64,000 nucleotides of DNA from Piezodorus guildinii. Taxonomy: Eukaryota > Arthropoda > Insecta > Hemiptera > Pentatomidae. Position numbers and translations under genes: made by a program. Below the pieces are notes generated by a model. It made no database searches. It was not told the origin of the DNA and was given only the letters and a program-made list of their open reading frames with translations. Of the stretch, positions 1 through 10,265 are shown in pieces (the first letter of the stretch is position 1; every line of letters starts with the position of its first letter). The DNA is taken from the NCBI GenBank assembly GCA_023052935.1, contig CM041292.1, positions 33,586,386 to 33,650,385 of the forward strand. Direction: 5' to 3'.

Positions 1-104
1 AACCATGAGAAATAATGATAAAAGTATTGGGTTGTGTCACATGAAATGTCCGTTTTCAAGGTAAAGGATTTTTATTAAAAATACGATATGAAAACAAGAT
101 AATT

Positions 105-365
105 TTATTCCAAGTATTTACCTTCTTTTTCTACACATTTGTCCCAACGTGATACCAACTTTTTTATTCCTGAACTGTGAAGCTCTGAGCTTTGAAGTGA
201 AACAAAATCTAAAAACGCACTTTTCACTTGATCATAATTTTCAAAAAGTTTTCCTTTGACGAAGTTGTCTAAATTCCTGAACAGGTGGTAATCTGTTGGA
301 GACAAGTCGGGAGAATATGGTGGGTGCGGAAGAACTTCGTAGCCCAGTTCTTTCAATTTTTGCAC
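105..365 (-). pseudogene. mariner transposase, C-terminal catalytic end
   Basis: The first residues MQKLKELGYEVLPHPPYSPD and the following LSPTDYHLFRNL contain the HPPYSPDLSPTDYHLF block that carries the last catalytic aspartate of the D,D34D transposase. It runs to the natural end, WDKCVEKEGKYLE. The methionine is not the true start. Just upstream the sequence joins directly to the N-terminal linker, so roughly the middle third of the protein, including the first two catalytic aspartates, has been lost by internal deletion. Confidence 0.92.
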
Positions 366-561
366 GGTATGTTTTGAAACATGGGGTCTTGCTGCCGCTC
401 AGTGAGATCATGAGGTACCAATGTATCGAGCTTTTTTACTTTCCCAATACACTTTAAATGCCTCCAAACGGTAGATGCACTTGTATTTAGTTGTGCGGAG
501 AGTCCTTTAACTGTTTGGTAAGGGTTTCCTGCTACTGTATGTTTGAGGACATCGTTGTCTA

Positions 562-750
562 TTACGGAGGTCTTCCTCGGGGCAAGTTTTCCAAGTCGGT
601 ATCCCCAGCTGAAAACTTAGCGAACCAACGGCGAATGGTCCGTTCATTAACAAACACCTTGCAAATATTTCTAGCGGCCTCAACTGCCGAATGGCCGAGT
701 TTAAACTCGTACAAAAATATTACTCGAAAATCGCGTGTTTCCATGTTCAT
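562..750 (-). pseudogene. mariner transposase, N-terminal DNA-binding part
   Basis: The reading frame opens with METRDFRVIFLYEFKLGHSA and continues through NERTIRRWFAKFSAGD, the typical paired-type helix-turn-helix of mariner transposases that binds the terminal repeats. It ends at two stops just after PRGRPP. The next segment in another frame (about 570 down to 370) continues the family pattern, with AGNPYQTVKGLSAQLN and then VWRHLKCIGKVKKLD. The stops therefore mark a frameshift, not the natural protein end. The start is the first in-frame methionine and fits the family. Confidence 0.9.
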
Positions 751-959
751 ATTTGGAGGTATACTAAAAAGTGGGTAATTGATTGGGAAGCTAATGTTTA
801 TAATACAAAAGTAGAGGATTAGTAACTGCTTACTTTAAATATGTAAACATTCAGAAAAAACAACAGAGACCTGCAAAATCTTTTATGTATTTCAGAAACT
901 ATAAAAACGGACATTTCATGTGAAACAACCCAATACTTAGTTGAAACTAAAAGATATTT

Positions 960-1865
960 ACAATGTTATTATTGGTATGATTAAGCTTTTCAATAGCCAG
1001 GAAATATTTTCACAGTTCTAATAAATTTGTTGTACATAATTTCTTAAGTTTTCTACTGTTTCCTAGGGACTTTAATTTCATTTAAATTGGCTGATTATAT
1101 ACTAATTGATAATTTAAACTACATACTAAATAATAATCTAAAATTACTCGCTAAATTACTACATTAGAAATTACATTATATACATATAACTAGAGCTAAG
1201 AAAGAAAGATAAGGTGTTTCAAAATATCTATCAGAACGCTCTGATTGATATTTGTCAACTAAATTATATCTGTTACGCCACGGTTGACAGAAGCATTCAA
1301 GTTCCATTCAACCCTTAAAAGAATAACCGCCAATCGAAACGTGTAATGTACTGTCACACTGTTTTTTGTATATCTCACAATTTTTAAAAATATGAAAAAA
1401 TCAGAAAATATTCAGTTAAAAAAAAGGAAGCATATTTTATGCTAAAGAATTCGGGCTGAAAACAAGTATAATTCGTAACGAATCTTGTAAATAATTAATA
1501 TTTTAGGTCATGTCAGATTTTTTATTATTACTCATTAGATACTTCAAATAACATTTTTCAACTTTTTATAAATCAAATGAATTATATAAAATATTACATA
1601 ATACCTGGAATTAGGTCCAAAATAAATCGTTGGTTTCACTTACCTGAAACAAGAAAAAAGAACATATTATAGAAACCAGGTATATAACTGAATTAGTGAT
1701 AAACTACATTATACTAATGATGTTAAAAACATAGCACAATTTTATTATTTATTGTATAATTATTATTGACAGATGGCAATACACTTTTTAAAGGAAGTAT
1801 AAAATCCTTGAATGAAACGACCTTCGGAGGGAACGTGAAATGGTGGTCCCGAGCCTAATGAAGAT
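960..1865. other. AT-rich DNA, nothing recognised
   Basis: Between mariner-1 and the first LINE fragment I see only AT-rich sequence without a convincing reading frame or repeat. A slightly less AT-rich patch near 1240-1350 shows no recognisable motif. Confidence 0.5.
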
Positions 1866-1875
1866 CTCTTTCCTA

Positions 1876-2439
1876 TTTATTTTTATTTTTATTTTTATTT
1901 ATTTATAGTAATTTACAACTGTATTAAAGAACACAATAGCAAATATGAGGAATGAAAAAAAAAATTCATGAAAATGTCTTGAGAAAGAACTACCCAGTGG
2001 TAGCACTCCACCAACTATTTTAACTCAGCAGGTCCCGAGGCCACCTTCTTTTCAGTCGCCTTGGAGGGTTATCAGGGATATCTGAGGAAGATAAATTACG
2101 GACAAGTGGATTTGTATGGGTGAGGAGTTTAGAATGAAAAAAGGAGTATCTATCACGGGCTATGTCTGCAACAAATGGGATGTTAAGATCATTATGAATG
2201 AGTTGATTTTTAACAAAATAAGAAGCATTCAGGATTTTGGATTGGAAGGACTGGATGCGGGAGGAATTAGATGGTTTCGTAAAGCCCCAAAGCTCGATTC
2301 GATATGTCCAAATAGGTCTGATAATAGTGATGTAAATGAGTCTTTTGTAATATATAAAGTTTGGAACGTTTGTCTAGTAAGTGTTGTAGTAATCGATATT
2401 TTCAAGCAGTTTCTTGTCGTTTCAGTCTTGTGTGAGGAT
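1876..2439 (-). mobile_element. jockey-like LINE, 5'-truncated copy
   Basis: On the minus strand this is the 3' end of a jockey-like non-LTR retrotransposon: the last part of the reverse-transcriptase ORF, a 3' untranslated region and an A/T-rich tail seen as T-rich sequence at 1876-1908. It matches the fragments at 16.0, 31.1 and 47.0 kb, for example the segment encoding PPRRLKRRWPRDLL. The 9-bp target duplication TCTTTCCTA flanks it at 1867-1875 and 2440-2448, so it inserted by 5'-truncated target-primed reverse transcription. The reading frame is damaged by small deletions. The forward frame at 2116-2466 is only its antisense shadow. Confidence 0.88.
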
Positions 2440-2462
2440 TCTTTCCTAATTAAATCTGTATT

Positions 2463-2538
2463 TTAAAATTTAGGACTTCCACTGTAGGTAGTATCGTCCA
2501 ATTAGCCTATAAAGCAAAATTAAATAAATAAACAGATA
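2463..2538 (+). repeat. SINE-1 3' tail fragment
   Basis: The block AATTTAGGACTTCCACTGTA followed by a GTCCRATTAG-like motif and an AAATAAATAAAC end is the tail shared with the SINE copies at 23.9, 51.4 and 57.6 kb. Only the tail is present. Confidence 0.7.
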
Positions 2539-2650
2539 AGTCAAAAGACTAACAATTTTTGCGTTTTAAAAAACCAATGGGTTCAACCATTTGAGATATT
2601 TTTGTCCTCTAATAATATGTTTACAGTTATTCTAAAACATTTATGGGATA

Positions 2651-2937
2651 TTTTTTTTTTTTATTCATTTAACGTTCCTTTATGCTACTATGGCTAATCG
2701 GACGATGCTACAGTGGGAGTCCTAAATTTTGCCTATCCAGGTTTATTAGAAATGGGATCTTTAACGAGTACCTGACATTGCAAAGGCTTGAGACCTTTTG
2801 ACGTCCCTTCCAAAGGAGTGATAACTAAGGAGTTTTTACCCCCATTAGAAAAAATCCTAGGGCCATCTGCAGGTTTTTACTCGTGACTTTGTGCATAGAA
2901 GGCTGTTATGCTAGCCACTACGTCAAAGGTGACCCCA
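2651..2937 (-). repeat. SINE-1, near full-length tRNA-derived SINE
   Basis: Read on the minus strand it begins GGGGTCACCTTTGACGTAGT, then GGCTAGCATAACAG, an A-box-like tRNA promoter block. The B-box position is degenerate. The body holds CCTAGGATTTTTTC and a GAGTACTCGTTA-type block, and the tail is GGATAGGCAAAATTTAGGAC, then CATCGTCCGATTAGCC, then AAATAAA. The same modules recur at 23.7, 54.9, 55.3, 55.8 and 57.6 kb. Transcription would depend on RNA polymerase III, and mobility on a LINE in trans. Confidence 0.78.
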
Positions 2938-3381
2938 TTTGTGCGATATTATTAGGCAATAAGAGAGAAATATTAAAATTTGATAGAATATCATCGAAAG
3001 AAGTATATTTAATGTAACGAAAAAATACAGGATAAGATATTTCAAGCTAAAATCCGAAGCCGTCCTCAAAGATATGTTATTGCAAATAGGAAAATAAAGT
3101 GCAAATTGACTTTTCATCTTCCGTAGTGCTATGATAACAGTTGGTAATAAGTGACCCCATAGTGGACGCAATGCCATCCTGAGAGAAGAAGAGGTCGTCG
3201 AATATAAAGATGGAGGGATTTCTTCAGGTGAGTTGTGAGAATTCGATGGTGGGAAGTAGCTATAAATGATTGGAAAATGAAATGGTGAGAATTGACTGCT
3301 TCCAAGAAGAGCTATTCGTAACAGAGTGGACTGACTGTTACCCTCTTTAAAGAGAATACTTGTGCAGTAAAAAATGAACAA
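2923..3381 (-). CDS. 152-codon open frame of unknown nature
   Basis: This frame is long for such AT-rich DNA and is richer in serine and proline than its surroundings (PFHFPIIYSYFPPSNSHNSP, then PEEIPPSLYSTTSSSLRMAL). I recognise no family. It starts within ordinary sequence and its 3' end overlaps SINE-1, so the last residues (ISHKWGHL) come from the repeat. A remnant of a transposable-element protein or a chance frame is more likely than a host gene. Confidence 0.2.
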   Translation of the reverse strand: MFIFYCTSILFKEGNSQSTLLRIALLGSSQFSPFHFPIIYSYFPPSNSHNSPEEIPPSLYSTTSSSLRMALRPLWGHLLPTVIIALRKMKSQFALYFPICNNISLRTASDFSLKYLILYFFVTLNILLSMIFYQILIFLSYCLIISHKWGHL

Positions 3382-3550
3382 TTAAAAAAAAAAAAAAACA
3401 TACTTTTTATCTGTTAAAATATTATTAGGCAATAAAATAATCTTAAAAGTTAGTATATAATATAATAGAGTATAAGATGAATTTAATTTTAACTATAGTA
3501 GTTTAAGGAGGAATAAATCATGAAATGAAAGCATTGAATGAAAGGATGTA

Positions 3551-4475
3551 GCCGTGTAAGCATGGTAAATCTGCCCTTGTGGCTTTTTTTACTCAAACTT
3601 GGAGGACCAATTTGGTGTCAAATAAAAATAATTCACCTAAATTTTTAGTTATTTATTTTAGACGTTTTCGAGATGTTTTAAAAAACTCACCAAATTTTTC
3701 CGAAAAAATGTCTTTTATGCTCCTCTGTACTCAAGAGTTTTTTTGAATCTTTCATAGTGGTGGAACATTATAAAAAAAATTAAAACTCATTTTTTCCTGA
3801 AATCTTGCAGTCTAAAAACTTATCGTTTTTAGATAATTGAAAAATGTTTGTTTTTTTTTAATCCAAAATACATCCTTGCTAGAGAATACCGGAACAAGCG
3901 AGATCTTAAAAGAATACGTTATAGAACCTGGCCTGGCGTTAGCCTCGTTGCACGTTTTGAAAACTAGCTTTTATCCATTGAATCTATTGAAAATGTTTCA
4001 TAAGTAATGTAATCCATAATTTTTGGTGAGAAATATTTGTCATTTTTCAATGATTATAAAAAATATAAATTAAATGCAAGATTTCAGAAAAAAAAATGAG
4101 TTTTTTTTTTTATTTTTGATTTTTTATTGTTCCACAACTTCGAAAAATTCCTGTGTATAGAGGATTATAAAAGACATTTTCAGAAAAAAAAAATCTGTGA
4201 TTGACACCTTTCGAAAAGATTAAAAAAATATATATTTTGACTTTCTTTCTTCTGCTAAAAATCGGCTGTTTGCTTAACAACCATGATCATAGCATTTATT
4301 CATGTCTTTGACTTCTAATAATCAGGGGGAAAACATCGTTAACAAATTCCAAATTTTGCTATAAAAAGATAATTAAATCGAAAATATTTATTATTAAAAA
4401 TTATTTGACACGAAACTTATCCTCCAAGTTGGAGTAAAAAAAGCCACAGGGGCAGATTTACCATACTTACCCAGC
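3551..4475. mobile_element. 925-bp TA-flanked foldback / MITE
   Basis: The element is a large imperfect palindrome. The left end GCCGTGTAAGCATGGTAAAT and the right end read inward GCTGGGTAAGTATGGTAAAT match and continue for more than 55 bp through TGTGGCTTTTTTTACTC and AACTTGGAGGA. Further inside, the blocks around 3690-3800 and 4080-4210 pair again (TGTCTTTTATGCTCCTCTGT versus the reverse of ACAGAGGATTATAAAAGACA-like sequence). TA lies at both edges (3549-3550 and 4476-4477), suggesting a Tc1/mariner-type MITE. The centre, about 3860-4010, is unpaired. No protein is encoded. Confidence 0.82.
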
Positions 4476-4477
4476 TA

Positions 4478-5014
4478 TAACCTTTATTCAAGTATTAATA
4501 AAAAGTATTAATTTTGGCTTTATGAAAATTATTTGTTATATTTTATTGCAAAATATTTTCTGATTTATATTGTTCAAACAAGAAACTAAGGAAGCATAGC
4601 AAAATGTGAAAGAAAGTTGTAAGATCCATCATAAATAACCGTTGTGACTAATCATAAATAGGTTTTCAAATTTAATAGATTCGGATAGTTAGTTACAAAC
4701 CATTAGCTTGAAAGGTGGAAACAGGAAAGATTTCAAAACATCAGGAAATCTTCATGAGATTCGTGCTACAGTAATTATTTACGATCTATCGACTGAGACA
4801 TATTGTAGGCCTTAGGATAGGGCATTAGCCTATATCTTATGATACTATCGATTTAATCTATATGAAACTGAATATATTTTATTGAGTAAGTAATGATTTT
4901 TGCAAAATGTATATATATATAAAGTTTTTAAGCAATCCAAGAGCTTAACAAAGACGAACAGAAAGTCTTTGTCTCTTTCTACTTATATTTTTATAAAATA
5001 GGCCACCAAGACTT
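4478..5014. other. AT-rich spacer
   Basis: I find no gene. The region contains a short (TA)n run near 4910-4922 and otherwise unrecognised sequence. Confidence 0.5.
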
Positions 5015-5017
5015 CTT

Positions 5018-5958
5018 TTTTTTACTTTCACTTACTATATATAGTAAGGGGAAGTATTGCGATCGTGAAAATTTTCGAATTCCAGTTTTCAACGGAAATA
5101 CACGTTTTAGGGTCCCCTGAGTCCAAATAACCAAGTCCCGCAAAAAGGTCTGTGTGTGTGTGTGTGTGTGTGTGCGTGTGTGTGTATGTGTGTGTGTGGT
5201 AACTCCCGGGCGGAAACGGTAAGTCCTATGAAACTGAAATTTCATATTTAAGACAACTATACGCCCGAGACGTGACAAAACTTTTTTCATCTAAATGAGC
5301 TTACCAGAAGAGGCACTTTATACAATGCATTTTGCACCTTTTTTCGATTTTCTCAAAAACGGTTCCGACGATTTTGATTAAACTCGCTATATCGATGTAA
5401 AATTTAATGGGCTTTAATATCATGTAGGTTTTATTTAGATAAAAATGGTATGACACGGCTTAAATGCCGATATTTTAAATTTTCTTCCCCTAAAGTACCT
5501 TTAATTTTGTAGATTCAATAATAATAACTTGATTATCTTGTAAACGCTGATGAAAAACCGGTAAATATATAAATTGAATAAATTCGATACCCAACTAAAG
5601 GAGAAAACAGAAAAAAATATTTTTTTAATGCAATTTTTCGTTTTTGAACATAAGAGCAGTAATATACATGTATGACATACTGTTGGAAAGCTAAAGATTT
5701 TAGAAAAAATATCATCTCATTCACAAGATTTTAAAAGTTAATAGAGAGTGATGAAATGAACATAAAACTAACTGATTATTTTAGATAATAATATAATAGA
5801 TTTTTTAATGAAACACATGTTTTTATAGAAATTTAATTTAATTAATTCCTTAATAGTTTCACGTATTTTATCTTTAACTGTATTTGAAAATTCTTTCATT
5901 GATTTTAAAAATGGAGGTAAGTGAAAGTCGTGTGTTGCCCGCACCAGATTTTTTTTAT
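5018..5958 (+). mobile_element. Family A copy 1 (HINE-like), full length
   Basis: The 5' end has ACTTTCACTTAC (5024-5035) running into the palindrome TTACTATATATAGTAA (5032-5047). A GT microsatellite lies at 5151-5199. Near the 3' end the 12-mer returns inverted, GTAAGTGAAAGT (5917-5928), followed by a hairpin GTGTG-TTGCC-CGCAC (5930-5944) and CAGATTTTTT. There is no long coding frame. The asymmetric terminal repeats, 3' hairpin, T-rich edges and internal microsatellite match the architecture of non-autonomous Helentrons. That class is inferred from structure, not from any encoded Rep/helicase. Confidence 0.75.
5151..5199. repeat. (GT)n microsatellite inside family A copy 1
   Basis: About 24 GT units are interrupted by GTGC and GTAT. 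The tract occupies the same internal position as the shorter GT/CA tracts of copies at 6.15, 8.49, 21.37, 28.83 and 45.58 kb, so it belongs to the element. Confidence 0.95.
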
Positions 5959-6013
5959 TTTCGAACAAAATACAAATACAAATGTAATATGTATAGATGT
6001 CACATGGGTTTTC

Positions 6014-6149
6014 TTTTTACTTTCACTTACTATATATAGTAAGGGGAAGTATTGCAATCGTGAAAATTTTCGAATTCCAGTTTTCAACGGAAATACACGT
6101 TTTAGGGTCCCCTGAGTCCAAATAACCAAGTCCCGAAAAAAGGTCTGTG

Positions 6150-6187
<38 letters not shown>

Positions 6188-7160
6188 TAACTCCCGGGCG
6201 GAAACCGTAAGTCCTATGAAACTGAAATTTCATATTTAAGACAACTATACGCCCGAGACGTGACAAAACTTTTTTCATCTAAATGAGCTTACCAGAAGAG
6301 GCACTTTATACCATGCGTTTTGCACCTTTTTTCGATTTTCTCGAAAGCGGTTCCGACAATTTTGATTAAACTCGCTATATCGATGTAAAATTTAATTGGC
6401 TTTAATATCATGTAGGTTTTATTTGGATAAAAATGGCCGGACAGGGCTTAAATGCCGATATTTTAAATTTTCTTCTTCTAAAGTACCTTTAATTTTGTAG
6501 ATTTAATAATAATAACTAGATTATCTTGTTAACGCTGATGAAAAACAGGTAAATATATAAATTGAATAAATTCGATACCCAACTAAAGGAGAAAACAGAA
6601 AAAATATTTTTTTTACGCAATTTTTCGTTTTTGAACATAAGAGCAGTAATATACATGTATGATATACCATTGGAAAGCTAAAGATTTTAGAAAAAATATC
6701 ATCCCATACACATGCTTTTAAAAGTTAATAGAGAGTGATGAAATAAACATAAAACTAACTAAGGAAGAGATCGTTTCCAATCGATATGATCACATAAAAC
6801 TAACTGATTATTTAATATAATAATATAATAGATTTTTTAATGGAACACACGTTTCTATAGAAATTCCATTTAACTAATTCTTTAATGGTATCACTCATTT
6901 TGATCTCTTACTGTATTTGAAAATTCTTTAATCGATTTTAAAAACGGAGGTAAGTGAAAGTCGTGTGTTGCCCGCACCAGATTTTTTTATCTCTAACTGT
7001 ATTTGAAAACTCTTTCATCGATTTTAAAAATGGCGGTAAGTGAAAGTCGTGTGTTGCCCGCACCAGATTTTTTTATCTCTAACTGTATTTGAAAATTCTT
7101 TCATCGATTTTAAAAATGGCGGTAAGTGAAAGTCGTGTGTTGCCCGCACCAGATTTTTTT
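6014..7160 (+). mobile_element. Family A copy 2, with triplicated 3' end
   Basis: It lies head-to-tail about 55 bp after copy 1 and is about 95% similar by eye over most of its length. A (GT)n tract is at about 6150-6186. An extra 44-bp segment near 6760-6804 is bordered by a repeated ACATAAAACTAACT. The final 86 bp (from CTGTATTTGAAAA through CACCAGATTTTTTT) occurs three times in tandem. Each unit contains the 12-mer GTAAGTGAAAGT and the GTGTG-TTGCC-CGCAC hairpin. Confidence 0.78.
6903..7160 (+). repeat. Three tandem 86-bp copies of the family A 3' terminus
   Basis: The marker TCGTGTGTTGCCCGCACCAG starts at 6961, 7047 and 7133, an exact 86-bp period. The last two units share TGGCGG where the first has CGGAGG, so they are closer to each other. 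This is as expected if the outermost terminus was reduplicated. Confidence 0.93.
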
Positions 7161-7419
7161 GTTTTATGATTCTTGTTGTAATCCCTAAAATCGTAATTTT
7201 TTATCTATCTTAAAATAGGAATAATTTATAAGAATATAACATTTTCAATGTCTACCATATATTTCTACATAAAAAAAAAAAATAATCTTTTCCAAATTAA
7301 AAAAAAAAAATATTGTTTACACATTGTTTTTCTTTTTTCGTAAATAAGCGGTTTATGTGCATATTAATGTTCCAAGATATATCACATATATCTTTGATTG
7401 ATTTTTGAGGAGGTGGTGA

Positions 7420-7740
7420 TGTTATAAATAAATAGTGTTTGAATGTTGTTAGACATGACTCTTGGCGGAGGAAGATGGGTAAAGAGTTTTTGAGTGCGGT
7501 AGCACAGATGATAAAGAGCTTTTCAAATGAAGCAGTTCTCTGAGAGGCTATTTTGAGATTTTGTGTTCAGGGTATGTATGGAAGAGCATAGAGTACGGAA
7601 GTCAAAGATATTTGTAGGTTTTCTAGCTCGCAAAGGATTGGAATAGGAAGATGCCTAGTAGATGTTTTCTTCGGGATTCAGGATAGAACCACCTTTGACC
7701 AGAATACCAGTGAGAGACGCGTGGCCGTCTGGAGGGGCTG
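7420..7740 (-). pseudogene. LINE reverse transcriptase, degenerate C-terminus (group K)
   Basis: Minus-strand translation in shifting frames gives a WFYPESRRKHLLGIFLFQ-like segment and then TASFEKLFIICATALKNSLP with LRQESCLTTFKHYLF. This is the common LINE C-terminal pattern of an S-F block, a W/K-N-LP block and a final FK..L. The first part lines up with the better preserved group K remnants at 43.3 and 50.3 kb (SFRRQYILGVSLFRFF). Stops and frameshifts make it non-functional. Confidence 0.6.
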
Positions 7741-7753
7741 TACATATAAAATT

Positions 7754-8624
7754 AAAAATCTGGTGCGGGCAACACACGACTTTCACTTACCTCCGTTTTT
7801 AAAAACGAATTTTCAAATACAGTTAGAGATAAAAATGAGTGAAACCATTAAATACTTAATTAAATTGAATTAATATAGTAACATGTGTATTATTGAAAAA
7901 TCTGCTATATTATTATTGTCTGAAATGATCATTTAGTTTTATCGGGTTTTTATCACTCTTTATTAACTTTTACAAGCTTGTGTATAAGATAATATTTTTC
8001 CTAAAATATTTCTCTTTCCAACGGTATATTATTCGTCTATATTACTGCTCTTATGTTTAAAAACAAAAAATTGCATCAAATATATTTTTTTTCCAGTATT
8101 CTCCTTTAGTTGTTTATCGAATTTGCTCAACTTGCATAATTATCAATAGTCACAAGATAATATAGTTATTTTTGTAAAAGCAAAAAATTAAAGGTTCTTT
8201 AGAAGAAGAAATCTCGGCATTTAAACCCTTTCGACTATTTCAATCAGAATGAAACTTACGTGATGTTAAAGCCCGTTATATTTTACATCGATATAGCGAG
8301 TTTAATCAAAATCTATAGAGCCGTTTTTGAGAAAATCGTAAAAAGGTTCTAAATGCATGGTATAAAGTAGACCTTCCGGTCAGCTGATTTTGATGAAAAA
8401 GATTCTGTAACATCTCGGACGTATATTTGTCTCAAACATGAAATTTCATTTTCATAGGACTTTTCGTTTTCGCCCGGGAGTTTTCGACCACACACACAGG
8501 CCTTTTTTGGACTCAGGAGACCGTAAAACGTGTATTTCCGTCGAAAACTCGAATTTAAAAATGTTTACGGTCGCAATAATTTCCCTTACTATATATTTCA
8601 TATATAGGTAAGTGAAAGTAAAAA
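7754..8624 (-). mobile_element. Family A copy 3, inverted
   Basis: It starts AAAAATCTGGTGCGGGCAAC and ends CATATATAGGTAAGTGAAAG, the reverse complement of the family ends. The CA tract (8490-8500) is short. Divergence is visibly higher than in copies 1 and 2: the palindrome has become CTTACTATATATTTCATATATAGGTAAG. With copies 1 and 2 it makes a 3.6-kb cluster. Confidence 0.75.
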
Positions 8625-10196
8625 CAAAAACGAATAAAGCAGATGAATCCATATTTATGTCAAGTCTGCTGGTACATGACGTTCCTTAGATCCATTAGAC
8701 GACATTATGACAGGTTTTGATATGACAGCCTCGAGACAGAGCGCGACACTTTCAACTTCTTGAGCAAAGTGGAGCGAAGAGACAATGTGGAAAGCAAAGA
8801 GGAAAGTGGCATACTGACCCCGTTCCCTTCACAGTCCACTGATGCTTACAATTAATGCATTACTACCCATGATATGATATGACTAAAAGCATTCGATAAG
8901 GCAATCTCCGTCTAGGTTTTGAGGTTTTCTATCGCTTCTAGCTTCAGAACACAGCCTTCGCTAGAAGGTTTTTTTTTAAATCACGTGTAGACTAAATACT
9001 AGCTGCAACCAAGGATAACTACCTCCCGTTAGCTACTTTCGATCTGAGGCATACAGAACCAGTGCGCTAAAAACCAGTCCACCTGCAGGGGAATATGATA
9101 TTTGTGTGAAGAATTTTACAACGTTCAACAGTAAAAGTAGTTTGATTTCTAAATAGATAAGTGGTTTTCAAATCATTATAAAAAACAAAATCTTTTAATA
9201 TCCCTGAAAACTGCAATTCTTCTCTTTTGCTTCCATTATGATATTTTGTTAAGTAAAAAACGAACATGTATTTACACCTTCATATATGAAGTAGTATATT
9301 TTCGTCGAAAATTTTTAGATAAAGTAGATTAATTTTACATGTTTACATCGTTAGCTTAGAATAAGAATGTCACAATATGATTCTTTGCGTTTTTTGTTCT
9401 CATTTCTAGCCTTCGACTTAGTAACTGACACTCAACTTAATCATAAACACAATGTTGTTAGTGTTTTTTCTGCATAATAACATTATTCATATATGAAATC
9501 ACATTACAAATAAACTTTATAATAAACAATAACCGCAATATATAAGATTTTAAAAAAATAAATAAACGCAAAATATTGCACAGGATGTGCTAAATTATTA
9601 ACAAAAAAATTAACATTGATAGGTAGAAATTCTTTCAGTTATTAATCGAAAAAAAAAATTAATACTGCTTTGGCGTGAGAATGAGAATATTAAAACATTT
9701 AAAATGCTATGTAAATATTTGTGTCAAGACAGTTTTGATAAAGTAACAGTCATAAATGTATATAAATTGTGACCCAAAGGATTGAAAATTGTTTGTTAAA
9801 AAAAAAAATCAATCAAAAAAAGTAGTTTCTCAACATTTAAAAAAACAAAAAATTAATAACAAAAAGAGGAAAAAATAAATAAAACAATGGGTAATTAAGA
9901 TAAGGCAGATGATGGGCGTTTGAATTTTTATTTAAGATAATGTATATTGAACTTCCTTATGATATCAGGATAGTTCCGATATAAAAAACTGTACATTTAA
10001 AAATTGATAAATTTAAAATGTCCTTATAGGTTTCATGAAATAAATGTTCTTATATTTAAATCAATTTATTATTTTTTTATGAAAAATAGGAAACTCAAAT
10101 TAAAAATTAAAGGAAGTTAATTCAAGAGAATATAAAATTTGCTTGAAAATGAAGTGTGCATGGTTCAAATCGGTGTTAATTAAAATAAATAAATGA

Positions 10197-10200
<4 letters not shown>
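8625..10200. other. Unrecognised AT-rich DNA
   Basis: No convincing gene. A moderately GC-richer patch at 8650-8830 (with CCTCGAGACAGAGCGCGACA) gives no protein I recognise. The 66-codon minus frame at 9067-9267 has no recognisable motif. Confidence 0.45.

Positions 10201-10265
<65 letters not shown>

Larger units (their letters stand above)
27..933 (-). mobile_element. mariner-1: internally deleted mariner element with intact ends
   Basis: Both ends carry near-identical inverted repeats of about 33 bp (left TTGGGTTGTGTCACATGAAA, the right end reading the same inward with one early mismatch). Each end is flanked by TA (25-26 and 934-935), the mariner target duplication. At about 907 bp the element is shorter than the usual 1.3 kb. 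On the minus strand it encodes pieces of a transposase: the helix-turn-helix domain, a frameshifted linker and the C-terminal catalytic end. Most of the catalytic core is missing, so it cannot make its own transposase, though its ends could still be mobilised by an enzyme supplied in trans. The protein most resembles the cecropia-type mariners related to human SETMAR. Confidence 0.93.

Noticed and set aside
491..778. 95-codon forward frame
   Set aside because: It is antisense to the mariner transposase N-terminal part.
2116..2466. 116-codon forward frame
   Set aside because: It is antisense to a jockey-like LINE fragment whose minus-strand protein is recognisable.
4991..5290. 99-codon minus frame rich in THTHTH
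   Set aside because: It is the antisense of the GT microsatellite inside family A.
6991..7158. CRISPR-like array
   Set aside because: The regular 86-bp units have no unique spacers; they are direct duplications of a transposon end.
10180..10263. Long YIYIYI reading frames here and at 11351-11608 and 43027-43242
   Set aside because: They are translations of (AT)n microsatellites.
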